From Erythrobacter sp. CCH5-A1 (GTDB lineage Bacteria > Pseudomonadota > Alphaproteobacteria > Sphingomonadales > Sphingomonadaceae): a stretch of DNA of 53,796 nt. Location: positions 1 to 53,796 of the forward strand of contig NZ_LSKQ01000192.1 of NCBI RefSeq assembly GCF_001557115.1, written 5' to 3'. The position numbers and the translations under genes were made by a program. Position 1 is the first letter of the stretch; each line of letters opens with the position of its first letter. Shown piece by piece: positions 1 through 8,631 of the stretch. The notes below the pieces were generated by a model, which saw only the letters and a program-made list of their open reading frames with translations, did not search any database and had not been told where the DNA came from.

Positions 1-626
1 ACCGCCGGCGCCGGGTAGCCTGCAAACGCACCCTCATGAATAAGAGAGGTTAGGCATTTCGCGGGCGCGCCGTCTGTGGCCGCATCCTCAGCAGCAACTG
101 CATCACAGCGCGCTATTCGGAACGCACGCATCCTCTCCGATGCTTCGTTTTCCTTAAGAAAGGACTGCCGAATTTCTTCGTATGTCATATCTCGGACATA
201 TGCTGTCTCTCGCACCACGAAACGACATTTACTGCCAAAATTTATTCGGTGCGGACCATTAATTGACCCTCCAATTTCGCACATCAGGATGAAGCCGCCA
301 GTGGGCACAGTTACGACGTGGGACTGGAACCCGTCGAGTCTTGGCTCGATCATGGCGTCGAGGGTCTGGCTAAGTCGGCGAGTTAATCCGTCTGGGTCTT
401 CATCGGTTATAGGCACGATATCTTCAGCCGCGCCATCGTGTTCAGATATTCCGTAGATTATCAATCCGCCACCTCGATTGGCGAGCGCAGCGACATCCTT
501 CGCAAATTCAGCCTTGTCTTGTTCCAACTTCCCGGGCTGCTTGGCCTTGAACTCAAGGCTGTGGGATTCGCTGGCGCGATCATCGCACAGCGCGAGAACA
601 GCTTCGAAGGTGGGCTGTAGGTTCAT
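1..626 (-). CDS. AlbA_2 (Schlafen-type) domain protein, C-terminus beyond the window
   Basis: This leftward frame stays open from an ATG at 624-626 to the window edge: 208 codons with no stop, so it is a partial gene. Near residues 20-60 the protein has the features of an AlbA_2 / divergent AAA-4 domain: an ESHSLEFKAK strand, then EFAKDVAALANRGGG and LIIYGISE. In this family that region is a nucleic-acid-binding or nuclease-like fold, often at the N-terminus of transcription regulators or defence-associated proteins. Codons such as ATA, TTA and AGA are frequent, unlike the GC-rich nrdB next door, which suggests accessory origin. The C-terminal part that would define the subfamily is not visible. 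The domain call is fairly secure; the function is unknown. Confidence 0.7.
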   Translation of the reverse strand, partial: MNLQPTFEAVLALCDDRASESHSLEFKAKQPGKLEQDKAEFAKDVAALANRGGGLIIYGISEHDGAAEDIVPITDEDPDGLTRRLSQTLDAMIEPRLDGFQSHVVTVPTGGFILMCEIGGSINGPHRINFGSKCRFVVRETAYVRDMTYEEIRQSFLKENEASERMRAFRIARCDAVAAEDAATDGAPAKCLTSLIHEGAFAGYPAPA

Positions 627-644
627 AGCTACAACCGTTACCCC

Positions 645-1694
645 CTACTCCGCAGCCTCAGCCCCAAACAGCCCGGCCTCAGCCTCACCCTCGGCGCCCG
701 GCTCGTTCGCCGCCTTCGCCTTCTGCCGCTTGTCGAAGCTCGACCACACGGTGTTCCAGTCGCCGCGCGTCGCGCCCTTCGAGTATTCCGTGGCGCGGGT
801 TTCGAAGAAGTTGGCGTGTTCGACGCCGTTGAGCAGCGGGGTCAGCCACGGCAGGGGGTGTTCCTCGATCATGTAGATCTCCTGGAGGCCCAGCTGCTTC
901 AGGCGCCAGTCGGCGATGTAGCGGATGTAGCGCTTGATCTCCTTGGCGCTCATGCCGTCGACCGGGCCCATTTCGAAGGCGAGGTCGATGAAGGCGTCCT
1001 CGAGGCGGACGGTCTTCTGGCAGATGTCGATCAGGTCCTCCTTCACCGCCTTGGTGAGGCACTGGCGTTCTTCGCAGAAGGTGTGGAAGAGCTTGATGAT
1101 GCCCTCGCAGTGGAGGCTCTCGTCGCGGACCGACCAGCTGACGATCTGGCCCATGCCCTTCATCTTGTTGTGGCGCGGGAAGTTCATCAGCATGGCGAAG
1201 GAGGCGAACAGCTGGAGCCCCTCGGTGAAGCCGCCGAAGGCTGCAAGCGTGCGGGCGATGTCCTCATCGGTGTCGACGCCGAACTGGCCGAGGAAGTCGT
1301 GCTTGTCCTTCATTTCCTCGTATTCGAGGAAGGCGGAGTATTCGGCCTCGGGCATGCCGATGGTGTCGAGCAGGTGCGAATAGGCGGCGATGTGCACCGT
1401 CTCCATGTTGGAGAAGGCGGCGAGCATCATCTTGACTTCCGTGGGCTTGAACACGCGGCCGTAATTGTCGTGGTAGCAGTTCTGCACCTCGACATCGGCC
1501 TGGGTGAAGAAGCGGAAGATCTGGGTGAGCAGGTTGCGCTCGCTCTCGGAGATCTTCTGCGCCCAGTCGCGGCAATCCTCGCCCAGCGGCACTTCCTCGG
1601 GCATCCAGTGGATCTGCTGCTGGCGCTTCCAGAAGTCATAGGCCCAGGGGTACTGGAAGGGCTTGTAGGTGTTGCGGGCTTCGAGCAGCGACAT
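645..1694 (-). CDS. nrdB: Ribonucleoside-diphosphate reductase class Ia, beta subunit
   Basis: This is the radical-generating subunit of aerobic class I ribonucleotide reductase, 349 residues in the cytosol. The diiron/tyrosyl site is visible: D67, E98 and H101 in the METVHIAAY segment with Y105 as the likely radical tyrosine, and later a DESLHCEG motif giving the Glu and His of the second half-site. The frame continues upstream to a TTG at 1709. The ATG at 1694 is preferred because a GGAG sits nine bases before it and the family usually begins MSLLEAR. The C-terminus ends in an acidic Ala/Glu tail. The gene follows nrdA and a small membrane protein gene in the same direction. No ATP-cone domain is present at the N-terminus. 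Confidence 0.96.
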   Translation of the reverse strand: MSLLEARNTYKPFQYPWAYDFWKRQQQIHWMPEEVPLGEDCRDWAQKISESERNLLTQIFRFFTQADVEVQNCYHDNYGRVFKPTEVKMMLAAFSNMETVHIAAYSHLLDTIGMPEAEYSAFLEYEEMKDKHDFLGQFGVDTDEDIARTLAAFGGFTEGLQLFASFAMLMNFPRHNKMKGMGQIVSWSVRDESLHCEGIIKLFHTFCEERQCLTKAVKEDLIDICQKTVRLEDAFIDLAFEMGPVDGMSAKEIKRYIRYIADWRLKQLGLQEIYMIEEHPLPWLTPLLNGVEHANFFETRATEYSKGATRGDWNTVWSSFDKRQKAKAANEPGAEGEAEAGLFGAEAAE

Positions 1695-1754
1695 GGGCGG
1701 GTACTCCAATCAGACAATCAATATAACAGATACGGTGCGGGTGGCCGCGCGGAT

Positions 1755-1943
1755 TCAGCGATTCCAGTAGGCAAAGATCACGATCAGGCAGAAGGGCACG
1801 AGCATCGTCACCATCGCGATGTGGATCATCGCGGCGTTGAACGAATGGCCGGGCGTGTCGCGCTTCAACTCGCGCACCGCCTGAATGCCGAACCACAGGC
1901 TGACGGCGAGGCCGAGCAGAGCGGCGGCGACGGGTACGTTCAT
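1755..1943 (-). CDS. Small membrane protein between nrdA and nrdB
   Basis: This is a 62-residue protein with two hydrophobic helices (about residues 3-22 and 38-58) separated by a short basic loop, so a two-pass inner-membrane protein is likely. A GGGGGGAGAG purine run lies about nine bases before the ATG, a strong ribosome binding site. It is in the same direction as nrdA and nrdB with short gaps, so it is probably co-transcribed with ribonucleotide reductase. I do not recognise a family and cannot assign a role. Good initiation signals and clear membrane topology make it a credible gene rather than a chance frame. Confidence 0.65.
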   Translation of the reverse strand: MNVPVAAALLGLAVSLWFGIQAVRELKRDTPGHSFNAAMIHIAMVTMLVPFCLIVIFAYWNR

Positions 1944-2013
1944 GGGCTTCTCTCCCCCCTGAGAGCGTGGCCGGCGCGCGCAGGCGACTGCCCCCGCGCG
2001 CGCCCTGCCGGGA

Positions 2014-4029
2014 TTACTGGCAGCTCAGGCATTCCTCGTAATCGGTCTGCTCCCCGCTGGCGGAGAGTTCGATCTTGGGCGCTTCCGAGGTGTTGTCGGC
2101 CTCCACCCCGCCGGCGAACCCGGCGCGCTGCACGGACTTGGAGCGGAGGTAATAGAGCGACTTGATGCCCTTCTCCCACGCCTGGTAGTGCAGCATCATC
2201 AGGTCCCACTTGTCGACATCGGCCGGGATGAACAGGTTCAGCGACTGGGCCTGGTCGATATAGGGCGTGCGGTCGGCGGCGAATTCGAGCAGCCAGCGCT
2301 GGTCGATCTCGAAGCTGGTCTTGTAGACCGCCTTCTCCTCCGGCGTCAGGAAGTCGAGGTGCTGGACGCTGCCGCCCCGCTCGAGGATCGAGTTCCAGAC
2401 ATTGGTCGAGTTCTTGGCCTTCTTCTCGAGCAGCTTTTCGAGGTACGGATTGCGCACGATGAAGCTGCCCGACAGGGTCTTGTGGGTGTAGATGTTGGCC
2501 GGGATCGGCTCGATGCAGGCGCTCGTGCCGCCGCAGATGATCGAGATCGACGCGGTCGGCGCGATCGCCATCTTGCAGCTGAAACGCTCCATCGCGCCCA
2601 TGTCGGCCGCGTCGGGGCAGGGCCCGCGCTCCTGCGCCAGCAGCATCGAGGCTTCCGAGGCCTTGGCGTGGATGTGCTTGAACATCTGCAGGTTCAGCGC
2701 CTTGGCCATCGCGCTCTCGAAGGCGACGCCCTTCTGCTGGAGGTAGGAGTGGAAGCCCATCACCCCGAGGCCGACCGAGCGTTCGCGCGAGGCGGAGTAC
2801 TTGGCGCGAGCCATCTCGTCGGGCGCGCGGTCGATATAGTCCTGCAGCACGTTGTCGAGGAAGCGCATCACGTCCTCGATGAACTGCTTGTCGCCCTTCC
2901 ACTCTTCCCAGGTCTCGAGGTTGAGCGAGGAGAGGCAGCACACCGCCGTGCGGTCATTGCCGAGGTGGTCGATGCCGGTCGGCAGGGTGATTTCCGAGCA
3001 CAGGTTCGAGGTCGAGACCTTGAGGCCGAGATCGCGGTGATGCTTGGGCATCATGCGGTTCACGGTGTCGTTGAAGACGATGTAGGGCTCGCCGGTGGCA
3101 AGGCGGGTCTCGACCAGCTTCTGGAACAGCGAGCGCGCGTCGACCTTGCCGCGGACCGAACCGTCACGCGGGGACTTCAATTCGAACTCGGCCCCTTCGC
3201 GCACCGCCTGCATGAACTCGTCGGTGACGAGCACGCCGTGGTGGAGGTTGAGCGCCTTGCGGTTGAAGTCGCCGCTCGGCTTGCGGATTTCGAGGAACTC
3301 CTCGATTTCCGGGTGGCTGATGTCGAGATAGCACGCGGCCGAGCCGCGGCGCAGCGAACCCTGCGAGATCGCCAGCGTCAGCGAGTCCATCACCCGCACG
3401 AAGGGGATGATCCCGCTGGTCTTGCCGTTGAGGCCGACCGGCTCACCGATGCCGCGGACATTGCCCCAATAGGTGCCGATCCCGCCGCCCTTGGAGGCGA
3501 GCCACACGTTCTCGTTCCAGGTGCCGACGATCCCTTCGAGGCTGTCCTCGACCGAGTTGAGGTAGCACGAGATCGGCAGGCCGCGGTTGGTGCCGCCGTT
3601 CGAGAGGACGGGGGTCGCGGGCATGAACCACAGGTTCGAGATGTAGTCATAAAGCCGCTGGGCGTGCGCCTCGTCATCGGCATAGGCATCGGCCACGCGG
3701 GCGAAGAGGTCCTGATAGACCTCGCCGGGAAGCAGGTAGCGGTCGGTTAGGGTGTCCTTGCCGAAATCGGTGAGGCGCGCATCGCGCGAGGGGTCGGTGA
3801 CGATGGTGAAGCGCCGGTCGTTGACCTTCTTGCTGTCGGTCTTGGCGGCGTCCTTCACGGCCGCAGCCATCGCGCCCGCGAGCGCCTCGCCGGCCTTGGC
3901 GGCGATCAGGGCATCGGAGCCGGTATCGGTGGTCTTCATCGTAACAGCCTTTTCATCCCCCGCGATCACGCCGGTCTCGAGTTCGTTGGTCGCAGTATCC
4001 GGCACGTTTTCGCTCGCCTTGAAATCCAT
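2014..4029 (-). CDS. nrdA: Ribonucleoside-diphosphate reductase class Ia, alpha subunit
   Basis: This is the catalytic subunit that reduces NDPs to dNDPs, 671 residues. Active-site features are visible in order: PISCYLNS (first redox Cys), NLCSEI (the thiyl Cys with Asn and Glu partners), CCLSSLNL (second redox Cys), LYYLRS (paired tyrosines of the radical path) and a C-terminal ECLSCQ shuttle pair. It is shorter than the ~760-residue enterobacterial enzyme because the N-terminal ATP-cone is replaced by about 65 Ala-rich residues. An upstream GTG (4041) is in frame. The ATG at 4029 is chosen because a GTGGGG lies six bases before it. It heads the leftward operon with the small membrane gene and nrdB. 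The long region upstream contains many GANTC sites. Confidence 0.96.
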   Translation of the reverse strand: MDFKASENVPDTATNELETGVIAGDEKAVTMKTTDTGSDALIAAKAGEALAGAMAAAVKDAAKTDSKKVNDRRFTIVTDPSRDARLTDFGKDTLTDRYLLPGEVYQDLFARVADAYADDEAHAQRLYDYISNLWFMPATPVLSNGGTNRGLPISCYLNSVEDSLEGIVGTWNENVWLASKGGGIGTYWGNVRGIGEPVGLNGKTSGIIPFVRVMDSLTLAISQGSLRRGSAACYLDISHPEIEEFLEIRKPSGDFNRKALNLHHGVLVTDEFMQAVREGAEFELKSPRDGSVRGKVDARSLFQKLVETRLATGEPYIVFNDTVNRMMPKHHRDLGLKVSTSNLCSEITLPTGIDHLGNDRTAVCCLSSLNLETWEEWKGDKQFIEDVMRFLDNVLQDYIDRAPDEMARAKYSASRERSVGLGVMGFHSYLQQKGVAFESAMAKALNLQMFKHIHAKASEASMLLAQERGPCPDAADMGAMERFSCKMAIAPTASISIICGGTSACIEPIPANIYTHKTLSGSFIVRNPYLEKLLEKKAKNSTNVWNSILERGGSVQHLDFLTPEEKAVYKTSFEIDQRWLLEFAADRTPYIDQAQSLNLFIPADVDKWDLMMLHYQAWEKGIKSLYYLRSKSVQRAGFAGGVEADNTSEAPKIELSASGEQTDYEECLSCQ

Positions 4030-4050
4030 CTGAAGCCCCACTTGTCCCCC

Positions 4051-4542
4051 GAATCGTCACTATGGCACAAGCGGCCATGTTCTGATTCTGTTCTATACCG
4101 GCGGGTCCACAGACTTGCCAACAGTTCGCCCGCATCCGGGCGTGCTGACAGGTCGGTCGATCCCGTTCTGAGCGCGCGGCGGGCCCGTGGTCCGCAGCGA
4201 CTCCTCTCCCGATCACTCCGCTGGGGGAGCGGCGGGGAAGTCACCATGGGTTGGGGGTCCGATTTGCGCCGAACCACTAGATGATGAATCACGTGGCGAC
4301 TCCCGTCAATCGGCGATTAAGCACCTAGTTACCATGACGGGGGTGTTTCAGACCCGTGTCAAAGCCGCGACGCATGGACCAAGCTTGAGTCGCGGACCCC
4401 GCAAGCCCCAAATTGAATCTGTGAAGAAAAATATGGTGATTGAATCATTCGAATCCACCCGTGAATCTTTTGTACGGGCAGGGGCATGATTGTTGCGCGG
4501 GAGGGGTTGGAAAGCGGGTGCGGAGCGATGATGCGAGGAGTC
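4051..4542. promoter_or_regulatory. GANTC-dense region upstream of nrdA
   Basis: The 771 bases between nrdA and the desaturase gene (4030-4800) contain no convincing gene. They hold eleven GANTC pentamers, starting at 4051, 4084, 4199, 4286, 4298, 4387, 4415, 4442, 4451, 4463 and 4538. GANTC is the target of the cell-cycle methyltransferase CcrM in alphaproteobacteria. In a 492-base GC-rich stretch roughly two would be expected by chance. Five fall within 81 bases (4387-4467). I found no clear NrdR box. Involvement in timing of nrdA transcription is inference. Confidence 0.5.
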
Positions 4543-4762
4543 CGCTATCGCCCCAGCTCCGCCAAAAAAGCGGGCGTTCGGCTATCGACCCCATGAAAGC
4601 CTGTCACCGCAGTATTTCGGCTCCCCGAAACCCGCCATTCACTGCGAAATGATCCTCGACGATAGCTGGACCACGTATGGTTTGGCGGCTCTTTGCTGAG
4701 AAAGAAAAGCAGCAATTTCCATATCCCGGCGCGTCGCCCTGCGGCTGCGAAAAAAGCCGCCC

Positions 4763-4777
4763 TTAACCTGTCGTTAG
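4763..4777. promoter_or_regulatory. CtrA-like box TTAA-N7-TTAG
   Basis: TTAA (4763-4766), seven bases, then TTAG (4774-4777) matches the CtrA consensus TTAA-N7-TTAA at seven of eight positions. It lies 24 bases before the desaturase ATG. Such a match can occur by chance, so this is a weak candidate only. Confidence 0.25.
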
Positions 4778-4797
4778 CCATCTTCGGCTAGCTTTTT
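4773..4797 (+). terminator. Intrinsic terminator just before the desaturase ATG
   Basis: GTTAGCC (4773-4779), a six-base loop, GGCTAGC (4786-4792) with one G-T wobble, then TTTTT (4793-4797). It is oriented rightward and ends three bases before the ATG at 4801. It could stop transcription coming from the nrdA upstream region, or attenuate the desaturase operon. Confidence 0.5.
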
Positions 4798-4800
4798 CCC

Positions 4801-5763
4801 ATGCTTTACGAGCCTATTCTGGCGGCCGAGACGCCACTATTGACCCGCGCGGCCTTCCGGCAGCGCATGCTTGTCGAGACGGGGCAACGCTACGCTGCCT
4901 TCCGCAAGTCGCTGACACCCCATTATGGCCGGGTGCTGGTCGACATCGCGCTGGGCTATGCCGCTCTTACCGGCTGGCTCGTGCTGATAGGGCAGGCCAG
5001 CGGTATCGTTGCCGGACTAGGTGGCGCTGCTGTCGGCGCGATCGGCGTCGGATTTCTGGTCGCCTACCTCCAGCTATTCATTCACGAAGCGGCCCATTTC
5101 AATCTCGCTGCGAGCCGCAAAACCAATGATCGACTGGCCGATTGGCTGGTATGCTGGTTCGTCGGTACGTCAATCGCCGCCTATCGTGCAACGCATGCTG
5201 AGCATCACCGTCACCTCGGCCGCGACGGTGACACCGAGGTCTCTTATCGTCACGCGTTGACCCCGATGTTCGTCATCGAGATGTTGACCGGCGTCCATGC
5301 GCTGCGCGTGTTCCGCGCGCGTAACCGCCAAACTCGCGCAAACGTCGCCGTGGCTTGTCGGGCTCCGCTGTTGCGCGGCCTATTCTTGCACGCCGTCATC
5401 GTCGGCGTGTTGCTGTGGCTGGGCTGGTGGCCTGCGGTGCTCGCCTGGCTCGGCGGTATCGGCATCGCCTTCCCGTTCTTCGCCACCATTCGCCAACTGC
5501 TTGAGCATCGCCCGACACCAGGGATGCGGGACGAGGGCGATTCGGTTACGCGTCTGTTCGGCGATGGGCCATTCGATCGCATTTTTGGCGGCGTCGGCTT
5601 CAATCGTCACCTCCTCCACCACCTCGAGCCGCAGATCAGCTACACGCGCCTGGGCGAGCTCGAAGCTTTTCTCGAGACGACCTCGCTATCCGAGCTGCTT
5701 GACGCACGCCGCGCCAGCTACCTGGGCACTTTCGCGGAACTGATGCGGGAGCAAAGGCGATGA
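4801..5763 (+). CDS. Fatty acid desaturase family membrane protein
   Basis: This is a 320-residue integral membrane di-iron enzyme. The three histidine boxes of the FA_desaturase family are present: HEAAH (residues 95-99), HAEHHRH (132-138) and a C-terminal NRHLLHH. Hydrophobic helices flank them (about 45-90 and two pairs in the middle). The substrate cannot be told from sequence; acyl chains of lipids or of a surface glycolipid are possible. The next gene, a methyltransferase, overlaps by four bases, so the two probably act together. No ribosome binding site precedes the ATG at 4801 and a terminator hairpin ends there, so the start is uncertain; the next in-frame ATG is at 4867. GC content appears lower than in flanking housekeeping genes. 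Confidence 0.85.
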   Translation: MLYEPILAAETPLLTRAAFRQRMLVETGQRYAAFRKSLTPHYGRVLVDIALGYAALTGWLVLIGQASGIVAGLGGAAVGAIGVGFLVAYLQLFIHEAAHFNLAASRKTNDRLADWLVCWFVGTSIAAYRATHAEHHRHLGRDGDTEVSYRHALTPMFVIEMLTGVHALRVFRARNRQTRANVAVACRAPLLRGLFLHAVIVGVLLWLGWWPAVLAWLGGIGIAFPFFATIRQLLEHRPTPGMRDEGDSVTRLFGDGPFDRIFGGVGFNRHLLHHLEPQISYTRLGELEAFLETTSLSELLDARRASYLGTFAELMREQRR

Positions 5764-6671
5764 TCTGCCTGGCCTGCGGCTCGTCCGATCTCACACATTG
5801 GGCATGCGCGCGCGACGTAGAATATCTGTCGACATCCGAAAGCTTCAACTATTTGCGTTGCGGGGCCTGTGACGCTTTGTCGATCGACCCGGTACCGCGA
5901 GGTCGCCTCAGCGAAATATACCCTGATACCTATTACAGTTTCTCGCCCGGCAAGCTCTCGCTCGCCGAGCGGATCAAGCAAGGGTTAGACCGGCGCACCT
6001 TCGCCAAGCTCTTTGCCAGAGTTCACGGCGAAACCCTGTCCGCGCTCGACGTTGGCGGCGGCTCCGGCTGGCTACTGACTCAGGCTAAAGCAGTCGAGCC
6101 CCGCCTGACGCGCACTCAAGTCGTCGATATCGACGGATCGGCCGAGGATGCAGCGCGGGCTGCGGCGCATGATTTCTTCCTTGGTCGAATCGAAGATTTC
6201 GATACCGCCGAACGCTTTGATGTTATCTTCATGCTGAACTTGATCGAACATGTCGATGATCCGGTCGCGGTATTGTCCAAGGTGCGAGGTCTCCTGAAAC
6301 CTGGAGGGCGCATCCTGATCAAGACACCCAATCATGACAGCCTCGACGCTCGGCTTTTCCGCCACCATAGCTGGGGGGGGCTTCACGCCCCGCGCCATTG
6401 GGTGGTCTTCACGCCCGAATCATTTCGTAAAGCAGCCATCAAGGCGGGCCTTTTCGTTGATCGCCTGTCGCTGACGCAGGGTGCACCGTTCTGGGCGGTG
6501 TCGGCACTTGAATATCTGTCACGCAAGGGACTGATCGAGATCAGACGCGACCGGCCCATGTGCAATCATCCGCTGTTCGGCCCGATGCTGGCGCTATTCG
6601 GTGGATTCGACCTGATCCGGGGGCGATTCCAGCGCACATCGCAGATGTTTGCGGAGCTGAGCGCTACTTGA
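5760..6671 (+). CDS. Class I SAM-dependent methyltransferase with N-terminal zinc ribbon
   Basis: This is a 303-residue protein. The first 50 residues carry two CxxC pairs (CLACGSSD and RCGACDA), a small zinc ribbon often seen in front of Methyltransf_23-type enzymes. The SAM-binding motif I is ALDVGGGSGWLL near residue 100, followed by a VIFMLNLIEHVDDP segment typical of motif IV. Enzymes of this architecture often occur in polysaccharide or secondary-metabolite clusters, but the substrate is unknown. Its ATG overlaps the stop of the desaturase gene (ATGA at 5760-5763), implying translational coupling. Codon choice is less GC-biased than the neighbours, matching the desaturase, so the pair probably arrived together. 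Confidence 0.85.
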   Translation: MICLACGSSDLTHWACARDVEYLSTSESFNYLRCGACDALSIDPVPRGRLSEIYPDTYYSFSPGKLSLAERIKQGLDRRTFAKLFARVHGETLSALDVGGGSGWLLTQAKAVEPRLTRTQVVDIDGSAEDAARAAAHDFFLGRIEDFDTAERFDVIFMLNLIEHVDDPVAVLSKVRGLLKPGGRILIKTPNHDSLDARLFRHHSWGGLHAPRHWVVFTPESFRKAAIKAGLFVDRLSLTQGAPFWAVSALEYLSRKGLIEIRRDRPMCNHPLFGPMLALFGGFDLIRGRFQRTSQMFAELSAT

Positions 6672-6877
6672 AGGTTCACCTGGCCTGTGCGGAGACGTGT
6701 TCTTCCACAGCCGGGTGTGTTGCGCCTTCAGTGTCTCGAATGAAGCGGTCGCACGACCGAAAGTGAGGCGCGTAGCGGTCCAACTGGATCACCTCGAGAA
6801 TGTCTGCTTCTAGAGCGGTTTCCGACCCACCTGCCGCCATTCACCCCTGCAAGGCGAACAACCGAAACCTGTCGCTC

Positions 6878-8500
6878 TCACACTGCCCCCTCCGCAATCG
6901 TCTGCGCAGTCTTGTAGTCGGGCTTGCCGTTGTTGAGGCGGAGCGATTGCCCGGTGAGCACATAGAGTCGCGGGATTTTGTAGCCCGCCAGCCCGGCGCG
7001 GGCGTGGGTGTCGAGTGCGGCTTCGAGTCCGTCGCTCTCTGGCGCGCCCTCGGGCTGGACCACAGCGACAATCTTTCTCCCAAAGCGCGGATCGGGGAGG
7101 CTCACCACGCGCACGTCCTTGACCCCCGGATGCTCGAGCAGCACCGCCTCGACCTCCTCGGGAAACACCTTCTCGCCGCCGGTGTTGATGCACATGTTGT
7201 CGCGGCCGATGAATTCGAGGGTGCCGTCGGGCGACCAGCGCGCGCGGTCGCCGGTCATCAGCCAGCGCCTGCCGCCGATGACGGGGAAGGTCTGGGCGTT
7301 CTTCTCGTCCTCGCCGAGATAGCCGAGCGGCAGCGGCCCGGTGCGCGCGACGATGCCGACGCCGTCGGAGCCGGGGGGGATTTCGTTGAAGTGCTCGTCG
7401 AACAGTTTTGTCTCGCGCCCGGGCAGGGGCTGGAACTTGCCGCCGCCGGTCGAGCCCGCCGCGGTGGTGATGACGATGCCGGTGCCCGAGCTTTCGGACG
7501 AGCCGAGCGCGTCGACGATTGTCAGCCGGGGCGCGTGGGCGATCAGCCGCTGCTTCAAGGCAGGCGAGAACACCGCCCCCGAGGAGGTGATGCTCCGCAG
7601 CGACGCCAGCACCTCCGCCCCGTCGCCGCGCGCGTCGAGCCGGTCGGCCAGCGGCAGGGCGAAGGCGTCGCCGACGATGAAGATGCCGCGCGCCCCGATC
7701 CGAGCAACCTCGTCCAGCGCCAGATCGGCGTCGAACTTCGGCCCCGGCAGCAGCGCCAGGGTGCCGCCCTTGAGCAAGTGGATCACCGCAGTGAATTGCC
7801 CCGCGCCATGCATCAGCGGCGAGAGCAGCAGCAGCGGCGAGGTGCTCGCCGGGTGCTCGGGGCCGATCGACGCCGCGCGTGCCACCTGCTCGTCAAGCGA
7901 TGCGGCCACGAAGGGCGGCTGCCCTGGCCCTTGCTGCCACAGGCCGATATTGAACGCCTGCCACGCCTGATCCATCGGCCACATCACCGCCTTGGGCATC
8001 CCCGTGGTGCCCCCGGTGGCGGTGAGGAACAGCGCCTCGGGGTCGCCGTGAATCGCGAAATCGGCGGGCAGCGCGGTTTCGCCCAGCGCAGCCCACTCCT
8101 CGTCCCCGACATCGACCGTCAGCGTGCCCTCGGGCATGGCCGCGCGCGCCATCTCGGCAAAATCGCTCTCGGTGAACAGCGCCTTCAGCCCGAAGCGGGT
8201 AAAGATGTCAGCCAGCTCACGCGCCTTGTAGTGGTAGTTCACATTGACCGGCACCACGCCCGCCTTCACGCAACCAAAGTAGGCGAGCAGGTAGTCGGGC
8301 GTGTTCCTGAGCATCTGCCCGGCGATGTCTCCGGGCTTGAGGCCGCGCGCGGCAAGGCCCGCCGCGATCCGGTCGGTGAGCGCATCGAGCTCGCCCCAGC
8401 TCACCACCCGGCTCCCATGCACCAGCGCGGGCCGCTCCGCCGGGATCGCCCCCGCCAGCGCCTTCACCACCACCCCGAAATTCGCGCCCGCAAATGCCAT
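6878..8500 (-). CDS. Acyl-CoA synthetase (AMP-forming)
   Basis: This is a 540-residue member of the ANL superfamily that activates a carboxylic acid to an acyl-adenylate and then a CoA thioester. Visible motifs are the phosphate loop TGGTTGMPK, LMTGDRARWSPDG (ribose-binding Asp), the hinge region with GGEKVFPEEVE, and the C-terminal NGKPDYK holding the catalytic lysine. The frame extends upstream to 8623, but the ATG at 8500 has an AGGGAG six bases away and gives the usual family N-terminus. It is divergent from a LuxR-type regulator and close to Rieske oxygenase, VOC, SDR and isomerase genes. A role in activating the substrate or an intermediate of that pathway is inferred. Confidence 0.9.
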   Translation of the reverse strand: MAFAGANFGVVVKALAGAIPAERPALVHGSRVVSWGELDALTDRIAAGLAARGLKPGDIAGQMLRNTPDYLLAYFGCVKAGVVPVNVNYHYKARELADIFTRFGLKALFTESDFAEMARAAMPEGTLTVDVGDEEWAALGETALPADFAIHGDPEALFLTATGGTTGMPKAVMWPMDQAWQAFNIGLWQQGPGQPPFVAASLDEQVARAASIGPEHPASTSPLLLLSPLMHGAGQFTAVIHLLKGGTLALLPGPKFDADLALDEVARIGARGIFIVGDAFALPLADRLDARGDGAEVLASLRSITSSGAVFSPALKQRLIAHAPRLTIVDALGSSESSGTGIVITTAAGSTGGGKFQPLPGRETKLFDEHFNEIPPGSDGVGIVARTGPLPLGYLGEDEKNAQTFPVIGGRRWLMTGDRARWSPDGTLEFIGRDNMCINTGGEKVFPEEVEAVLLEHPGVKDVRVVSLPDPRFGRKIVAVVQPEGAPESDGLEAALDTHARAGLAGYKIPRLYVLTGQSLRLNNGKPDYKTAQTIAEGAV

Positions 8501-8631
8501 CCGTTCCGTTCTCCCTATCCCTTTCGCTAGCCCCGCATGGGCTCGCATTCCCCTACGTAAATGATGAGGAGATTCCGAAAAATTGCGGTAGTCTTCCGAA
8601 TCAGAAAACAAAGAGAGGAGCAAGGCTGGGG

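Noticed and set aside
816..3750. Rightward open frames opposite nrdB and nrdA
   Set aside because: They are third-position GC shadows of the ribonucleotide reductase genes.
4411..4470. tRNA-like TTCGAATCC segment
   Set aside because: The T-loop-like string is not accompanied by an acceptor or anticodon stem; no tRNA can be folded here.
4030..4560. NrdR box upstream of nrdA
   Set aside because: I looked for the paired ACA-type dyads of NrdR and found no convincing match; regulation by NrdR cannot be supported from this sequence.
6800..8530. Rightward open frame opposite the first acyl-CoA synthetase
   Set aside because: The leftward frame has all ANL motifs and a good ribosome binding site; the rightward one is low-complexity Arg/His/Ala-rich.
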